Below, piece after piece: positions 24,942 through 33,392 of a stretch of 64,000 bases of DNA (position 1 is its first letter; each line of letters begins with the position of its first letter). Source of the stretch: Paludibacter jiangxiensis. Lineage in GTDB: Bacteria; Bacteroidota; Bacteroidia; Bacteroidales; Paludibacteraceae. The translations under genes and the position numbers were made by a program. The stretch covers positions 1 to 64,000 of the forward strand of contig NZ_BDCR01000004.1 of assembly GCF_001618385.1 (NCBI RefSeq). Direction: 5' to 3'. The notes below the pieces were generated by a model. The model saw only the letters and a program-made list of their open reading frames with translations. It did no database searches and was not told where the DNA came from.

Positions 24942-27321
24942 CCTCTTTTTGATACTTCCTTTTTACTCGTCAGCTTGTGTGGTGATGGAATCTCCCGATA
25001 CCTACAGGATGATGTTTTTTCAGGCCAGAACCGGGAACAGTTCCCCACTTCAGATTTTCAATTACTCACCAGCTCTTTATGCAAGTTATAACCCTGATCC
25101 GGAAGGTGTCGATCGGGTAAGAAATGCCAAAGAATGGCAGGCTGTTACCGGTAATGGCGTTGTACTCGAAGATATTCTTGCCATCCAGTACGAAACTTCT
25201 CCCGATTCGCTGCAGTTTGCTTACTCTCATAATAAGCTGCAAGTTGTCTTTGAAGACAATAGCTTTATTCAGTTTCTTCTCCGTCCATCTTCCAAACAAT
25301 TGCTGGAATACCTGCTTTTTTCGAAACAGGCAGAAGCTACCGAGACTGCCTGGTCAGAAGGATTTGAGTCGTGGAACAGCGATGCCAATGAGATGGCAGT
25401 GGTGAAACAAAAGAAACTTGCATTGCTCATGATTGCAAAAAAACGATTGAGCACTGTAAAGAACGATTTTCTCAAAAAACGCTATGCTTATCAGTTGTGT
25501 CGCTTGTCTTACCAGCTTCAATGGCCGGCAGACGTCATGGCCACTTACGAACGTTATTTCAAAAAGTTCAATGGTAATGAGCTAATGAATGTCTGGAGCA
25601 CTTTGTTTTATGCACAGTCGCTTAATGCCACAAAGAAGAAGGCAAAAGCAAACTACTACTATAGTCTTGTTTTTGATAACTGCGACAGTAAGAAATTGCG
25701 TGCACATCAGCTCTTTAATAGCGATGAAGCAACGTTTACGGCTGGATTGAAACAGGCCAAGACTGCTCACGAAAAGGCGGTGATGTGGGTGATGAGAGTG
25801 ATTAATAATCCGGGGCCTGTGCTTAGTAGCTTGAAAACCATCAGTTCGCTTGATCCGAAATCCTCCTATATGACGTTTTTGCTGGCCCGCGAAATCAATA
25901 AACTGGAGGATTGGATTTGTACGCCTGCATTTACGGCGTATTCTCCTGCGGTATCGCCGCAATGGAATTTTTCGCAGGCAATGGCAAAAAACATGAAAAC
26001 CGATCTGGAATACCTTGGGTCGTTCATGGACTTTGTAAAACAACAGCAACAGCAGGCGAGGGGAGAGCTCCATCAATACCTGACGCTCGGTCTGGCGCAT
26101 CTTAGTCTGATAAGCGACAATACGAAAGAAGGCCTTGATTATCTGAATGCTATCGGTTTATCCGAAAACAGTTCTATTGAAATACAGAAGAATATTGAAA
26201 CGGCCTGGGTCATGGCCAAAACCACCGATATAACCGACAACGTGTTCAAGGATCAGTTTGTGATTTATTGCCACAAGCTTCACCGGTTGGCCAAAAGCGA
26301 CAATACGATCAACAAAACGCTCTATTCTCTATTGCTTGGTGTGGCAGGCGAATATGAAAAGCGCTTTGACTTTGCTACAGCCGGTTTGCTCACTATGAAA
26401 GCCGATCAGTATAAGCGTCGGTATGATGCTGCTTATGCGGAGGATTTTTCAATAACAGCAGATGATAACTATCAAAAGATAAGATATTTTGATAAGTGTG
26501 CCGGTATCGGAGATGTGGACAATCTGATCCGCCTTTTGTCGAAGCCGGATAAAAGCGATTTTGAAGATTATATTACCGAGCAACCCCTGGGAAGTGTAAA
26601 TCTTTATCGCGATTTGCAGGGAACATTGGCATTCAGGCAAAACGATTTTAAAACGGCGTATTCGATTTTCAGGAAAATTGATCCTGCCTTTTGGCGTACA
26701 AGTTATGCTTACAAAGATTGTCTGAATGAAGATCCTTTTGTCCCTAAGGTTTTGTGTAAAAAAAGGAATTTTGCTTACCATTTCGATAAAACGAAATTTG
26801 TAAAACGCCTGCTCGATCTTCAGGATAAAACACATAAGAAAACGGGAGTTGCCGAGAATGCAATCCTTTTGGGAAATGCCTATTTCAATTGTTCTTATTA
26901 TGGTAATTCGTGGATGATGGTGGAATATGGTTGGAGCAGAGCCGAGCCTGAATATCATTCGCCTACTGATAGTTTGGGCTATTTCAATCAGTTTTTAGCA
27001 TTTAAGCTCCCTCCGGTCAGGGTGATCTCAAATCCTTTGAAAGACGATAACTATTATAATTGTAAACTGGCGGCTCGCTATTTCCATCTGGCAGCCGACG
27101 ATCCCAAAGCAAGCACTGAGCAACGGGCTTATGCTTTGTTGATGCTGCACGAATGCAACTATTTGCCATGGGCAATGATTAATTATTCGTGGTATGACGA
27201 TAAAAGGCCCAAATATCCGGCAGGAAAAGAGTTGCGCGAATTTTATGCTCACTACGCCGATACAAAAGTCTATCACGATTTTAAATGCCCGTTACTGGAC
27301 GCTTTTATTGCAAACAAATAA
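24883..27321 (+). CDS. Large hypothetical exported protein, helical-repeat rich
   Basis: This 812-residue protein is unrecognised. Starts at ATG 24883 or 24895 both precede a signal peptide (FLIVSLFLILPFYSSACVV). The Cys in S-S-A-C could be a lipobox, though the spacing is looser than ideal. The body is rich in Ala, Lys, Tyr and Trp, with TPR-like helical stretches (KKRYAYQLCRLSYQL, YYYSLVFDNCDSKKLRAHQLF, QRAYALLMLHECNYLPWAMINYSWYDDK). It overlaps the upstream lipoprotein gene by 59 bases in another frame. Each frame carries its own signal sequence, so this is a true overlap rather than a frameshift. A scaffold or envelope role together with the lipoprotein is inferred only from coupling. Confidence 0.8.
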   Translation: MLTGMEWKKSGVSTRFLIVSLFLILPFYSSACVVMESPDTYRMMFFQARTGNSSPLQIFNYSPALYASYNPDPEGVDRVRNAKEWQAVTGNGVVLEDILAIQYETSPDSLQFAYSHNKLQVVFEDNSFIQFLLRPSSKQLLEYLLFSKQAEATETAWSEGFESWNSDANEMAVVKQKKLALLMIAKKRLSTVKNDFLKKRYAYQLCRLSYQLQWPADVMATYERYFKKFNGNELMNVWSTLFYAQSLNATKKKAKANYYYSLVFDNCDSKKLRAHQLFNSDEATFTAGLKQAKTAHEKAVMWVMRVINNPGPVLSSLKTISSLDPKSSYMTFLLAREINKLEDWICTPAFTAYSPAVSPQWNFSQAMAKNMKTDLEYLGSFMDFVKQQQQQARGELHQYLTLGLAHLSLISDNTKEGLDYLNAIGLSENSSIEIQKNIETAWVMAKTTDITDNVFKDQFVIYCHKLHRLAKSDNTINKTLYSLLLGVAGEYEKRFDFATAGLLTMKADQYKRRYDAAYAEDFSITADDNYQKIRYFDKCAGIGDVDNLIRLLSKPDKSDFEDYITEQPLGSVNLYRDLQGTLAFRQNDFKTAYSIFRKIDPAFWRTSYAYKDCLNEDPFVPKVLCKKRNFAYHFDKTKFVKRLLDLQDKTHKKTGVAENAILLGNAYFNCSYYGNSWMMVEYGWSRAEPEYHSPTDSLGYFNQFLAFKLPPVRVISNPLKDDNYYNCKLAARYFHLAADDPKASTEQRAYALLMLHECNYLPWAMINYSWYDDKRPKYPAGKELREFYAHYADTKVYHDFKCPLLDAFIANK

Positions 27322-27364
27322 TCTAAAGTATAATTATCAACAAACGATCTAAACCAACTCAAAC

Positions 27365-27742
27365 ATGGAACGTTATAAGACAACGTCTGATTTATCAAAC
27401 AAAAACTTACGTTTAACGCTTATTCTTGGAGGGGCAATAGTTATTATAGTCATTTTATTGGTCATTTTAATGTCGGGTGACGACAAAGAACCAGCCGTCA
27501 AAAACCTTGACAAAACACATGCCATTGCTGTTACTTACGAAACCAAACAGCTGTCTGACAGTACAGTTCTGTTAATTGAAAATCAAAATATTTATATCAA
27601 AGGAAAACTGATTAAAAGCATTGCCCGCATGGATACTTTACCCGCTTTGGGCGATTCAATACAAGCAGTTGAAGATAATGATGATTCCCAGACTATGGCA
27701 AGAATCCCCAAAGAATACGAATTTTTTGTAACTATAAAATAA
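27365..27742 (+). CDS. Small single-pass membrane protein, unknown function
   Basis: This 125-residue protein has a polar N-terminus, one transmembrane segment (~17-37, TLILGGAIVIIVILLVILM) and a soluble C-terminal domain (~45-125), probably outside the inner membrane. I do not recognise a family. It lies 43 bp after the large exported protein and 7 bp before the small lipoprotein gene that precedes the glutathionylspermidine-synthase-like gene. It looks like part of the same transcription unit, perhaps the analogue of the small membrane proteins that accompany ygiB/ygiC-type clusters in Proteobacteria. Confidence 0.75.
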   Translation: MERYKTTSDLSNKNLRLTLILGGAIVIIVILLVILMSGDDKEPAVKNLDKTHAIAVTYETKQLSDSTVLLIENQNIYIKGKLIKSIARMDTLPALGDSIQAVEDNDDSQTMARIPKEYEFFVTIK

Positions 27743-27749
27743 CGGCAGA

Positions 27750-28049
27750 ATGAAGAAATCAAAATTTGTCAATCTGGTTTTGGTGGCCGGCCTTGTTGCT
27801 TCGTGTAGTCAGCATAAAGATCAGGATAAAAACAGCCGTTTATTTGTGCGAGGAGACAGCGCCAGTAGTTATTCGCAAACGCCCCGAACGCACGGGGGAG
27901 GCTTTTTTTATTGCAGCCCATATGGTATGTACTCGCCTTATCGAGGTTACAGTCATGGTGGCTATGAGTCGTCAGGGTTTTCGAGCAAAGCCTCCGCGCA
28001 TATTTCACGCGGGGGATTCGGTTCTTCCGGTATTCATGTAGGAAGTTGA
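27750..28049 (+). CDS. Small Gly/Ser/Tyr-rich lipoprotein, YgiB-like position
   Basis: This 99-residue protein has a lipoprotein signal (MKKSKFVNLVLVAGLVASCSQ; lipobox L-V-A-S-C). The C-terminal half is rich in Gly, Ser and Tyr and ends in repeats such as SSGFSSKASAHISRGGFGSSG. In E. coli, ygiB (a DUF1190 lipoprotein with a Gly/Ser-rich tail ending in GFG) sits immediately upstream of ygiC, the glutathionylspermidine-synthase-like gene. Here the same order holds, with the synthase-like gene starting 4 bases after this stop. The lipoprotein call is direct; equivalence to YgiB is an inference from composition and position. Confidence 0.75.
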   Translation: MKKSKFVNLVLVAGLVASCSQHKDQDKNSRLFVRGDSASSYSQTPRTHGGGFFYCSPYGMYSPYRGYSHGGYESSGFSSKASAHISRGGFGSSGIHVGS

Positions 28050-28053
28050 GGTT

Positions 28054-29190
28054 ATGGAACGGATTAATTGCCCTGTAAGGAACGACTGGAAAAAGCGGGT
28101 GGAAGAACTTGGCTTTGGATTTCATACCATTGACGGAACCTATTGGGATGAATCGGCGTATTATCAGTTTTCCATGCGTGAAGTCAATGAACTGGAAGCC
28201 GCAACAGTAGAGCTTTTTGATCGTTGTCTGGATGCTGTTCAGTATGTCATTGATCATAAGCTTTACGACCTTTTTAAAATCGATCAGCGATTCGTTCCGT
28301 TGATTGAGTCGTCCTGGAATGAAGATGCTCCTTCTATTTATGGGCGTTTCGATCTGGTTTATGACGGCAGGCATGCTCCGAAAATGCTCGAATTTAATGC
28401 GGATACACCGACCTCTTTGTTTGAAGGAGGCGTTGTGCAGTGGTACTGGCTCGAGGATGTTAAACCCGGCACTGATCAGTTCAATTCTATTCACGAAAAG
28501 CTCGTTGGATACTGGAAAACTCTGATTCCATATCTGAATGAAGGAAAGCTGCATTTCAGTTGTCTCAAAGATAATCTCGAAGATTTGACAACGGTGGAAT
28601 ACTTACGCGATTGCGCTATTCAGGCCGGAATAGATACAGAATTCGTCTATCTCGAAGATATAGGTTGGAATCAATATTCATTGACTTTTGTCGATTTACA
28701 GGAGCAAAATATTACCAATTTATTCAAGTTGTATCCCTGGGAATGGCTCATCCGTGAGGCCTTTGCAGACAACCTGCTGATTGCACCGGAACGCACTGTC
28801 TGGATAGAGCCTGCGTGGAAAATGATTTTGTCCAATAAGGCGATTTTGCCTGTTTTATGGCAACTGTTTCCAAATCATCCCAATTTGCTTGAAGCTTACT
28901 TCGATAACTCGAAAATGGCGTTTGATTATGTCAAAAAGCCTTTTTTTTCACGCGAAGGAGAAAATGTTACTATTGTCAGAAACGGGAAAACCATTGCTCA
29001 AACGGCAGGCTTATATGGTTCTGAAGGATATATTTATCAGAAATATTGTGAGTTACCTAATTTTAAGCTCAACTATCCGGTAATCGGGTCATGGGTAATA
29101 GGTTGCGAACCGGCAGGTATGGGTATAAGGGAAACCAATACACTTATCACGGATAATTTGAGCAGATTTATTCCGCATATCATTAATTAA
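28054..29190 (+). CDS. Glutathionylspermidine synthase family ATP-grasp protein
   Basis: This 378-residue protein matches the C-terminal synthetase domain of GspS, as in E. coli YgiC and YjfC. Characteristic stretches are ERINCPVRNDWKKRVEELGF, the substrate/Mg region YDGRHAPKMLEFNADTPTSL, and KKPFFSREGENVTI near 300. The last is an ATP-grasp nucleotide-binding segment. The protein lacks the N-terminal amidase domain of bifunctional GspS, so it would only ligate. An ATP-dependent amide ligase acting on a peptide or polyamine is expected, but YgiC itself is not a proven glutathionylspermidine synthase, so the substrate is open. It ends 22 bp before the permease gene. Confidence 0.92.
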   Translation: MERINCPVRNDWKKRVEELGFGFHTIDGTYWDESAYYQFSMREVNELEAATVELFDRCLDAVQYVIDHKLYDLFKIDQRFVPLIESSWNEDAPSIYGRFDLVYDGRHAPKMLEFNADTPTSLFEGGVVQWYWLEDVKPGTDQFNSIHEKLVGYWKTLIPYLNEGKLHFSCLKDNLEDLTTVEYLRDCAIQAGIDTEFVYLEDIGWNQYSLTFVDLQEQNITNLFKLYPWEWLIREAFADNLLIAPERTVWIEPAWKMILSNKAILPVLWQLFPNHPNLLEAYFDNSKMAFDYVKKPFFSREGENVTIVRNGKTIAQTAGLYGSEGYIYQKYCELPNFKLNYPVIGSWVIGCEPAGMGIRETNTLITDNLSRFIPHIIN

Positions 29191-29212
29191 TCACTACTAT
29201 AAACTTCAAAAA

Positions 29213-30505
29213 ATGGAAAAACGACGTACAATTGGTATTCATGAGAAACTACCGGTTCTGCAGAGCATGCCTCTCAGTCTTCAGCACCTGACTGCCATGT
29301 TTGGTGCCACAATTTTAGTCCCTATTTTGTTAGGTGTCGATCCCGCTATTGCTTTATTGATGAACGGTATCGGCACTTTACTTTATTCGTGGATCACTAA
29401 AGGCGGCATCCCGGCCTATCTGGGATCGAGTTTTGCATTTATTGCTCCAACCATGCTGATCATGGGTAGCTATGGAGGTTTTGCTCATGCTCAGTCCGGT
29501 TTTATCTTTTTCGGATTGTTTTTTGTTATTATCTCATTCGTGGTGAAAAAATGGGGCATCCGCTGGATTGACGTGGTGATGCCTCCTGCCGTTATGGGCG
29601 CGGTTGTTGCCATTATCGGTCTTGAACTGGCACCTGTTGCTGCACAACAAGCTGGTTTGGCTGCCGGTTCTACCGCTGTAGGCCAGGTGGTACAACCTTT
29701 TGTGGTGAATTCGAATGTGGTACTGGTTTCTATGTTTACTCTTTGCGTTGGGATTATAGGTTCTGTACTCTTCAGAGGTTTTTTGCAGGTTATTCCTATC
29801 CTGATTGCCGTTGTAGCCGGATATGTAATGGCCTTGTGTCTGGGTATGGTGGACACTACAGCAATTAGTAATGCTGCCTGGTTTGCATTGCCGAAATTCA
29901 GTGCTCCGGTTTTTGATACCAAAGCGATGATTATTATAGCACCGGCATGTATCGTAGTTTTGGCCGAACACATCAGCCACCTTATCGTTACAGGAGAAGT
30001 TACAGGTAACGATTTGATGGCCAATCCCGGCTTGCATCGTTCTTTATTGGGCGATGGTTTGAGCAACCTTTTTTCAGGTTTTGCCGGTTCTCCTCCGAAT
30101 ACCACTTATGGTGAAAATATTGGTGTGATGGCTATTACCCGTGTTTATTCAGTTTGGGTGATTCGTGGAGCAGCTTTGTTTGCAATTGCCTTTTCATGCG
30201 TGGGCAAGGTTTCAGCCGCCATTTCAACTATCCCTACAGCAGTTCTCGGCGGGATGACTATGTTGTTGTATGGTGTGATTGCCGTTCAGGGTTTCCGTAT
30301 CTTTATCCAACAGAAAGTAGACTTCAGTAAGAACAGCAATATGGTTCTCGGAGCGATCACTTTTGTGGTGGGAGTATCGGGTGCAGCTATCAATATCGGC
30401 TCTGTTCAACTCAAGGGTATGGCCTTTGCAGCTATCGTGGGAGTCGTTCTTTCTATTCTTTTCTGGGGTTTCCGTAAACTCGGAATTATGAACCAGGAAT
30501 CTTAA
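29213..30505 (+). CDS. uraA: Uracil/xanthine permease (nucleobase:cation symporter-2)
   Basis: This 430-residue membrane protein has about 14 hydrophobic segments. It shows NCS2 signatures: LPVLQSMPLSLQHLTAMFGATILVP at the N-terminus, the central VVLAEHISHLIVTGEVTG with the transport-relevant Glu and His, and SGFAGSPPNTTYGENIGVMA near 300. It imports uracil or a related nucleobase with protons. The NTTYGEN form favours uracil-type (UraA) over xanthine transporters. It is the last large gene of the co-directional 23-30 kb run. Confidence 0.93.
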   Translation: MEKRRTIGIHEKLPVLQSMPLSLQHLTAMFGATILVPILLGVDPAIALLMNGIGTLLYSWITKGGIPAYLGSSFAFIAPTMLIMGSYGGFAHAQSGFIFFGLFFVIISFVVKKWGIRWIDVVMPPAVMGAVVAIIGLELAPVAAQQAGLAAGSTAVGQVVQPFVVNSNVVLVSMFTLCVGIIGSVLFRGFLQVIPILIAVVAGYVMALCLGMVDTTAISNAAWFALPKFSAPVFDTKAMIIIAPACIVVLAEHISHLIVTGEVTGNDLMANPGLHRSLLGDGLSNLFSGFAGSPPNTTYGENIGVMAITRVYSVWVIRGAALFAIAFSCVGKVSAAISTIPTAVLGGMTMLLYGVIAVQGFRIFIQQKVDFSKNSNMVLGAITFVVGVSGAAINIGSVQLKGMAFAAIVGVVLSILFWGFRKLGIMNQES

Positions 30506-30660
30506 TCGGTTCATTTTCTTTTTGTTCTGTAGAGATGATAATTTTTGCGAGAAAAAGATGCCGGAATGAGAACAATTATGACTTTCAGTATATATATTTG
30601 TGATGTCATGGAATTGGCCATTCCCTCTGAGGTTTATTGTTGAACTAAAAAAGGACGCTT

Positions 30661-30720
30661 ATGGAAGAAACCTCACAGTTGCAGAAATATCGCTCTAAAT
30701 GTCAGTTTCACACTGAGTAA
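30661..30720 (+). CDS. Possible 19-residue small ORF downstream of uraA
   Basis: ATG 30661 opens a 19-codon frame (MEETSQLQKYRSKCQFHTE) with a purine-rich AAAAAAGGAC just upstream. A -7-like TATATTTG occurs at 30593-30600. I recognise nothing; it is recorded because it precedes the cysteine-rich ORF on the same strand. Confidence 0.25.
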   Translation: MEETSQLQKYRSKCQFHTE

Positions 30721-30760
30721 TTATTAATCCAACAAAGGAATAGAAAGAAGAAACTAAAAA

Positions 30761-30859
30761 ATGAACATGGCTTTCTGCTGTTGCACTGGCAACTGGAACC
30801 CGTTATGTGACGGATCACCTGCTAAAGCCTGCTTCAAAAATTTAATTGAATGTCAATAA
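30761..30859 (+). CDS. Possible 32-residue cysteine-rich small protein
   Basis: ATG 30761 (or 30767) opens a 32-codon frame with six cysteines: M-N-M-A-F-C-C-C-T-G-N-W-N-P-L-C-D-G-S-P-A-K-A-C-F-K ..., with the last Cys two residues before the stop. A purine-rich stretch (AAAGGAATAGAAAGAAGAAA) lies upstream. The stop codon ends 1 base before a strong hairpin at 30861, as expected if the frame is a genuine end of a transcript. Such a Cys density could mean metal binding or a disulfide-stabilised peptide. I recognise no family, and chance cannot be excluded at this length. Confidence 0.4.
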   Translation: MNMAFCCCTGNWNPLCDGSPAKACFKNLIECQ

Positions 30860-30894
30860 AAAACGAGGGTGTCCCGCAAGAGACATCCTCGTTT
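30857..30894 (-). terminator. Terminator of the gltA-type gene, shared with plus-strand transcript
   Basis: A 13-bp stem (30861-30873 with 30882-30894, one G-T wobble) with an 8-nt loop is followed on the minus strand by a T-run and ATTGACATT. It lies 36 bases past the minus-strand glutamate-synthase stop. The rest of 30506-30930 holds the two small ORFs and AT-rich sequence. Confidence 0.8.
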
Positions 30895-30930
30895 ACATTT
30901 ACAACACTTACTAGGGTATACTCTGGAGTT

Positions 30931-32244
30931 TTATTCTTCCAGGAGCTTCTTTGCATCAACAAACTGAGCTATTCCTTTGGCTACCTGTTTGGCTTCCCTC
31001 ATGGCAAGCACTACGGTTTGCGGGGTATGTACAACGTCACCGCCTGCAAAAACGCCTTTTTTGGTGGTCATTCCATATGGACGCTCTTTGGTAATGACGT
31101 AACCGGTATCGTTAACTTCAATGCCTTCGGTGGTGGAGACAATGCGGTTCGCAGGCCGGGAACCGATTGCCAGTAATACCCGGTCGGCAGGAATGGTCTT
31201 TTCACCTTCCGGAGTATGAATCGTTATTTCGGACAACCGTTTTCTCTTCCCGATTAATTCAACGGTGGAAGTATTCCATAAAAATTGAACTCCTTCATCA
31301 ACGGCTTCTTCATATTCGGTACGGAGTGCAGGCATGTCGGCCTCTGTTTTATGATAAAGCACAGATACGTTTTTAGCGCCCATGCGTATTGCAGTTCGGG
31401 CAGCATCCATGGCAACATTGCCGGCTCCTATTACAAAAACCTCGTCATGAACCCGTAGCGGTACGTCTTTGCGGTCGATACTCTCATTCTGATATAAGTT
31501 GACCATGCGCAGGAAATAAGACGATTGGACTACCCCAACCAAATCGGATCCGGGGATGGATAGCGATTTGGGGATGGCGGTACCGGTACCGATAAAGACG
31601 GCATCAAATCCACGGTCGAACATATCATCTACTGTTATGTCTTTGCCAACCATGCAGTGCGTGATGAATGTAACACCTAAACCTGCAATCTTCTCGATTT
31701 CTCGTTTTACCACACTCTTAGGTAAGCGGTATTTGGGAATTCCAAACATGAGTACGCCACCCAATTCCTGTTCGCCTTCGTAGATGACGACATTGAAACC
31801 CTGTCTGGCCAAATCACCGGCCACAGTTAATCCGGCAGGCCCTGAACCGATCACAGCTACTTTGCCTCTGTTCTTTTGAGGAAGTTTTTCGCGTATCAGC
31901 CCCATCTCTCCATCAAAATCCGCAATAAAGCGTTCCAGCTTGCCTACGCGGATACGTTGTTCTTTCTTGTTGAGGATGCAATGGCCCTCACACTGTTTTT
32001 CGTGCGGACATACGCGACCGCATATGGCAGGTAAATTACTTTTTTCATTGATGATTTGAAGCGCGTTTCCAACATTTCCCATTGAAAGTTGATGAATAAA
32101 TCCCGGTATGTCATGCTCAATGGGACAACCTTTAACGCAAAGAGGGTTTTTGCAATTCAGGCAGCGTTTTGCTTCATCTATGGCTTCTTTGGCGGAAAAT
32201 CCTTCGTTAATTTCTTCAAATTTCAGATCTTTCGATTCTTGCAT
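30931..32244 (-). CDS. gltA: NADPH-dependent glutamate synthase, homotetrameric GltA type
   Basis: This 437-residue protein is a GltD-like flavoprotein. The N-terminus has cysteine clusters for Fe-S centres: C-L-N-C-K-N-P-L-C-V-K-G-C-P and C-G-R-V-C-P-H-E-K-Q-C-E-G-H-C. An FAD site, GSGPAGLTVAGDLARQG (~residue 135), and an NADPH site, GAGNVAMDAARTAIRMGA, follow. No large glutamine-dependent subunit or NfnA/SudB-like gene is next to it. This fits the stand-alone family (TIGR01316) annotated as homotetrameric glutamate synthase, though the same domain occurs in NfnB and sulfide dehydrogenase. It would make glutamate or pass electrons between NADPH and ferredoxin. Gene symbol by family convention. 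Confidence 0.88.
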   Translation of the reverse strand: MQESKDLKFEEINEGFSAKEAIDEAKRCLNCKNPLCVKGCPIEHDIPGFIHQLSMGNVGNALQIINEKSNLPAICGRVCPHEKQCEGHCILNKKEQRIRVGKLERFIADFDGEMGLIREKLPQKNRGKVAVIGSGPAGLTVAGDLARQGFNVVIYEGEQELGGVLMFGIPKYRLPKSVVKREIEKIAGLGVTFITHCMVGKDITVDDMFDRGFDAVFIGTGTAIPKSLSIPGSDLVGVVQSSYFLRMVNLYQNESIDRKDVPLRVHDEVFVIGAGNVAMDAARTAIRMGAKNVSVLYHKTEADMPALRTEYEEAVDEGVQFLWNTSTVELIGKRKRLSEITIHTPEGEKTIPADRVLLAIGSRPANRIVSTTEGIEVNDTGYVITKERPYGMTTKKGVFAGGDVVHTPQTVVLAMREAKQVAKGIAQFVDAKKLLEE

Positions 32245-32439
32245 ACAGAATGATTAGGTGTGAATTCAAAATAAGAAAGTCTTATTTTGCTATATAGACG
32301 TTGCAAAAATACACACAAAATGCTATTCAGAGATTACAATTAATCATATTTACGTTTATTTTGAAATGTAACTTGTCGTAATTAACTAAAAGGCAAAATA
32401 TAAACTTAAATTTCGAAGTGGATTTAAGGGAGGAAATAA

Positions 32440-32467
32440 AAAAAGCAACCCGAAAGAGTTGCTTTTT
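32440..32467 (-). terminator. Terminator after cysE
   Basis: A 10-bp stem AAAAAGCAAC (32440-32449) with GTTGCTTTTT (32458-32467), loop CCGAAAGA, lies 9 bases past the cysE stop on the minus strand. It is flanked by A and T runs, so it could act in both directions. Confidence 0.85.
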
Positions 32468-32475
32468 TGTTATTG

Positions 32476-33348
32476 TTATTTTTTTGGTCGGCTCTGCACT
32501 ATGCGGGCTCCCGGGGGTACATCCTGATCAACCCAGATATTACCACCGATAATGGCACCTTTCCCGATAGTGATACGTCCAAGTATAGTAGAGTTGGAAT
32601 AAATAATGACGTCGTCTTCCAGTATCGGGTGTCGTAGAATTCCCTTGATAGGTTTTCCGTTCTCGTCGAGCGGAAAGCTTTTTGCTCCAAGTGTCACACC
32701 CTGATACAATTTTACGTTATTCCCAATAATGGCCGTTTCTCCAATCACAACTCCGGTACCGTGGTCGATGGTGAAGCCGTTGCCGATGGTGGCTCCCGGG
32801 TGAATATCTATTCCTGTTTCGGAATGAGCCATTTCGGTGATAATGCGGGGAATAAGCGGTACTCCCAGTTCCAGTAGTTCGTGAGCAATGCGGTAATTGC
32901 TGATGGCGCGGATAGCCGGATAGCAAAAAATCACTTCGCCAAAGCTCTTGGAAGCAGGATCGCCGATATAAGTTGCTTCCACATCTGTTGCCAAACGTTC
33001 CCGTATGCAGGGAAGGTGTGTGATAAATTGAGTGGCAATGTCAATAGCTTTTGCTTTAGGCTCTTCAATGTCTGTGGAAAAGCAGAGTCCGGCCATGATT
33101 TGCTCAGTGAGTAAATGGTAGAGCTCTTCAACGCTAACTCCGATATGATATTTTATCGTGTGCCGGTCAATGGCCGAGCGTCCGAAATAGCCGGGGAATA
33201 AAATGGATCGTGTCAGTCGTACAATTTCTTCAAGTACATCAACAGAGGGTAGGAGAGTCCCTTCCTTCTGCTGATGGCTTAATGTTTTGAATTGCTTGTA
33301 GTCTGATAATTGACGGATTGCTTCCGTTATGACTTCAGATGAATTCAT
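32476..33348 (-). CDS. cysE: Serine O-acetyltransferase
   Basis: This 290-residue protein has the SATase helical N-terminal domain and a C-terminal left-handed beta helix with hexapeptide repeats (HPGATIGNGFTIDHGTGVVIGETAIIGNNVKLYQGVTLGA). The catalytic His and Asp lie in the segment ETGIDIHPGATIG...DHGTG. It acetylates L-serine to O-acetylserine, the committed step of cysteine synthesis, in the cytoplasm. The extended N-terminus compared with E. coli CysE (273) matches the EpsC-like Bacteroidota form. It lies 44 bp downstream of the S41 protease gene. A Cys/Met-metabolism PLP enzyme is divergently encoded two genes away. Confidence 0.95.
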   Translation of the reverse strand: MNSSEVITEAIRQLSDYKQFKTLSHQQKEGTLLPSVDVLEEIVRLTRSILFPGYFGRSAIDRHTIKYHIGVSVEELYHLLTEQIMAGLCFSTDIEEPKAKAIDIATQFITHLPCIRERLATDVEATYIGDPASKSFGEVIFCYPAIRAISNYRIAHELLELGVPLIPRIITEMAHSETGIDIHPGATIGNGFTIDHGTGVVIGETAIIGNNVKLYQGVTLGAKSFPLDENGKPIKGILRHPILEDDVIIYSNSTILGRITIGKGAIIGGNIWVDQDVPPGARIVQSRPKK

Positions 33349-33392
33349 GCTGTTTGTTGCTTAATGTTGTCTTACATCCTGCAAGACAACGA

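Noticed and set aside
27769-28554. A 261-codon minus-strand frame over the lipoprotein and ATP-grasp genes
   Set aside because: The plus-strand genes have signal peptide and family motifs; the minus frame is a shadow.
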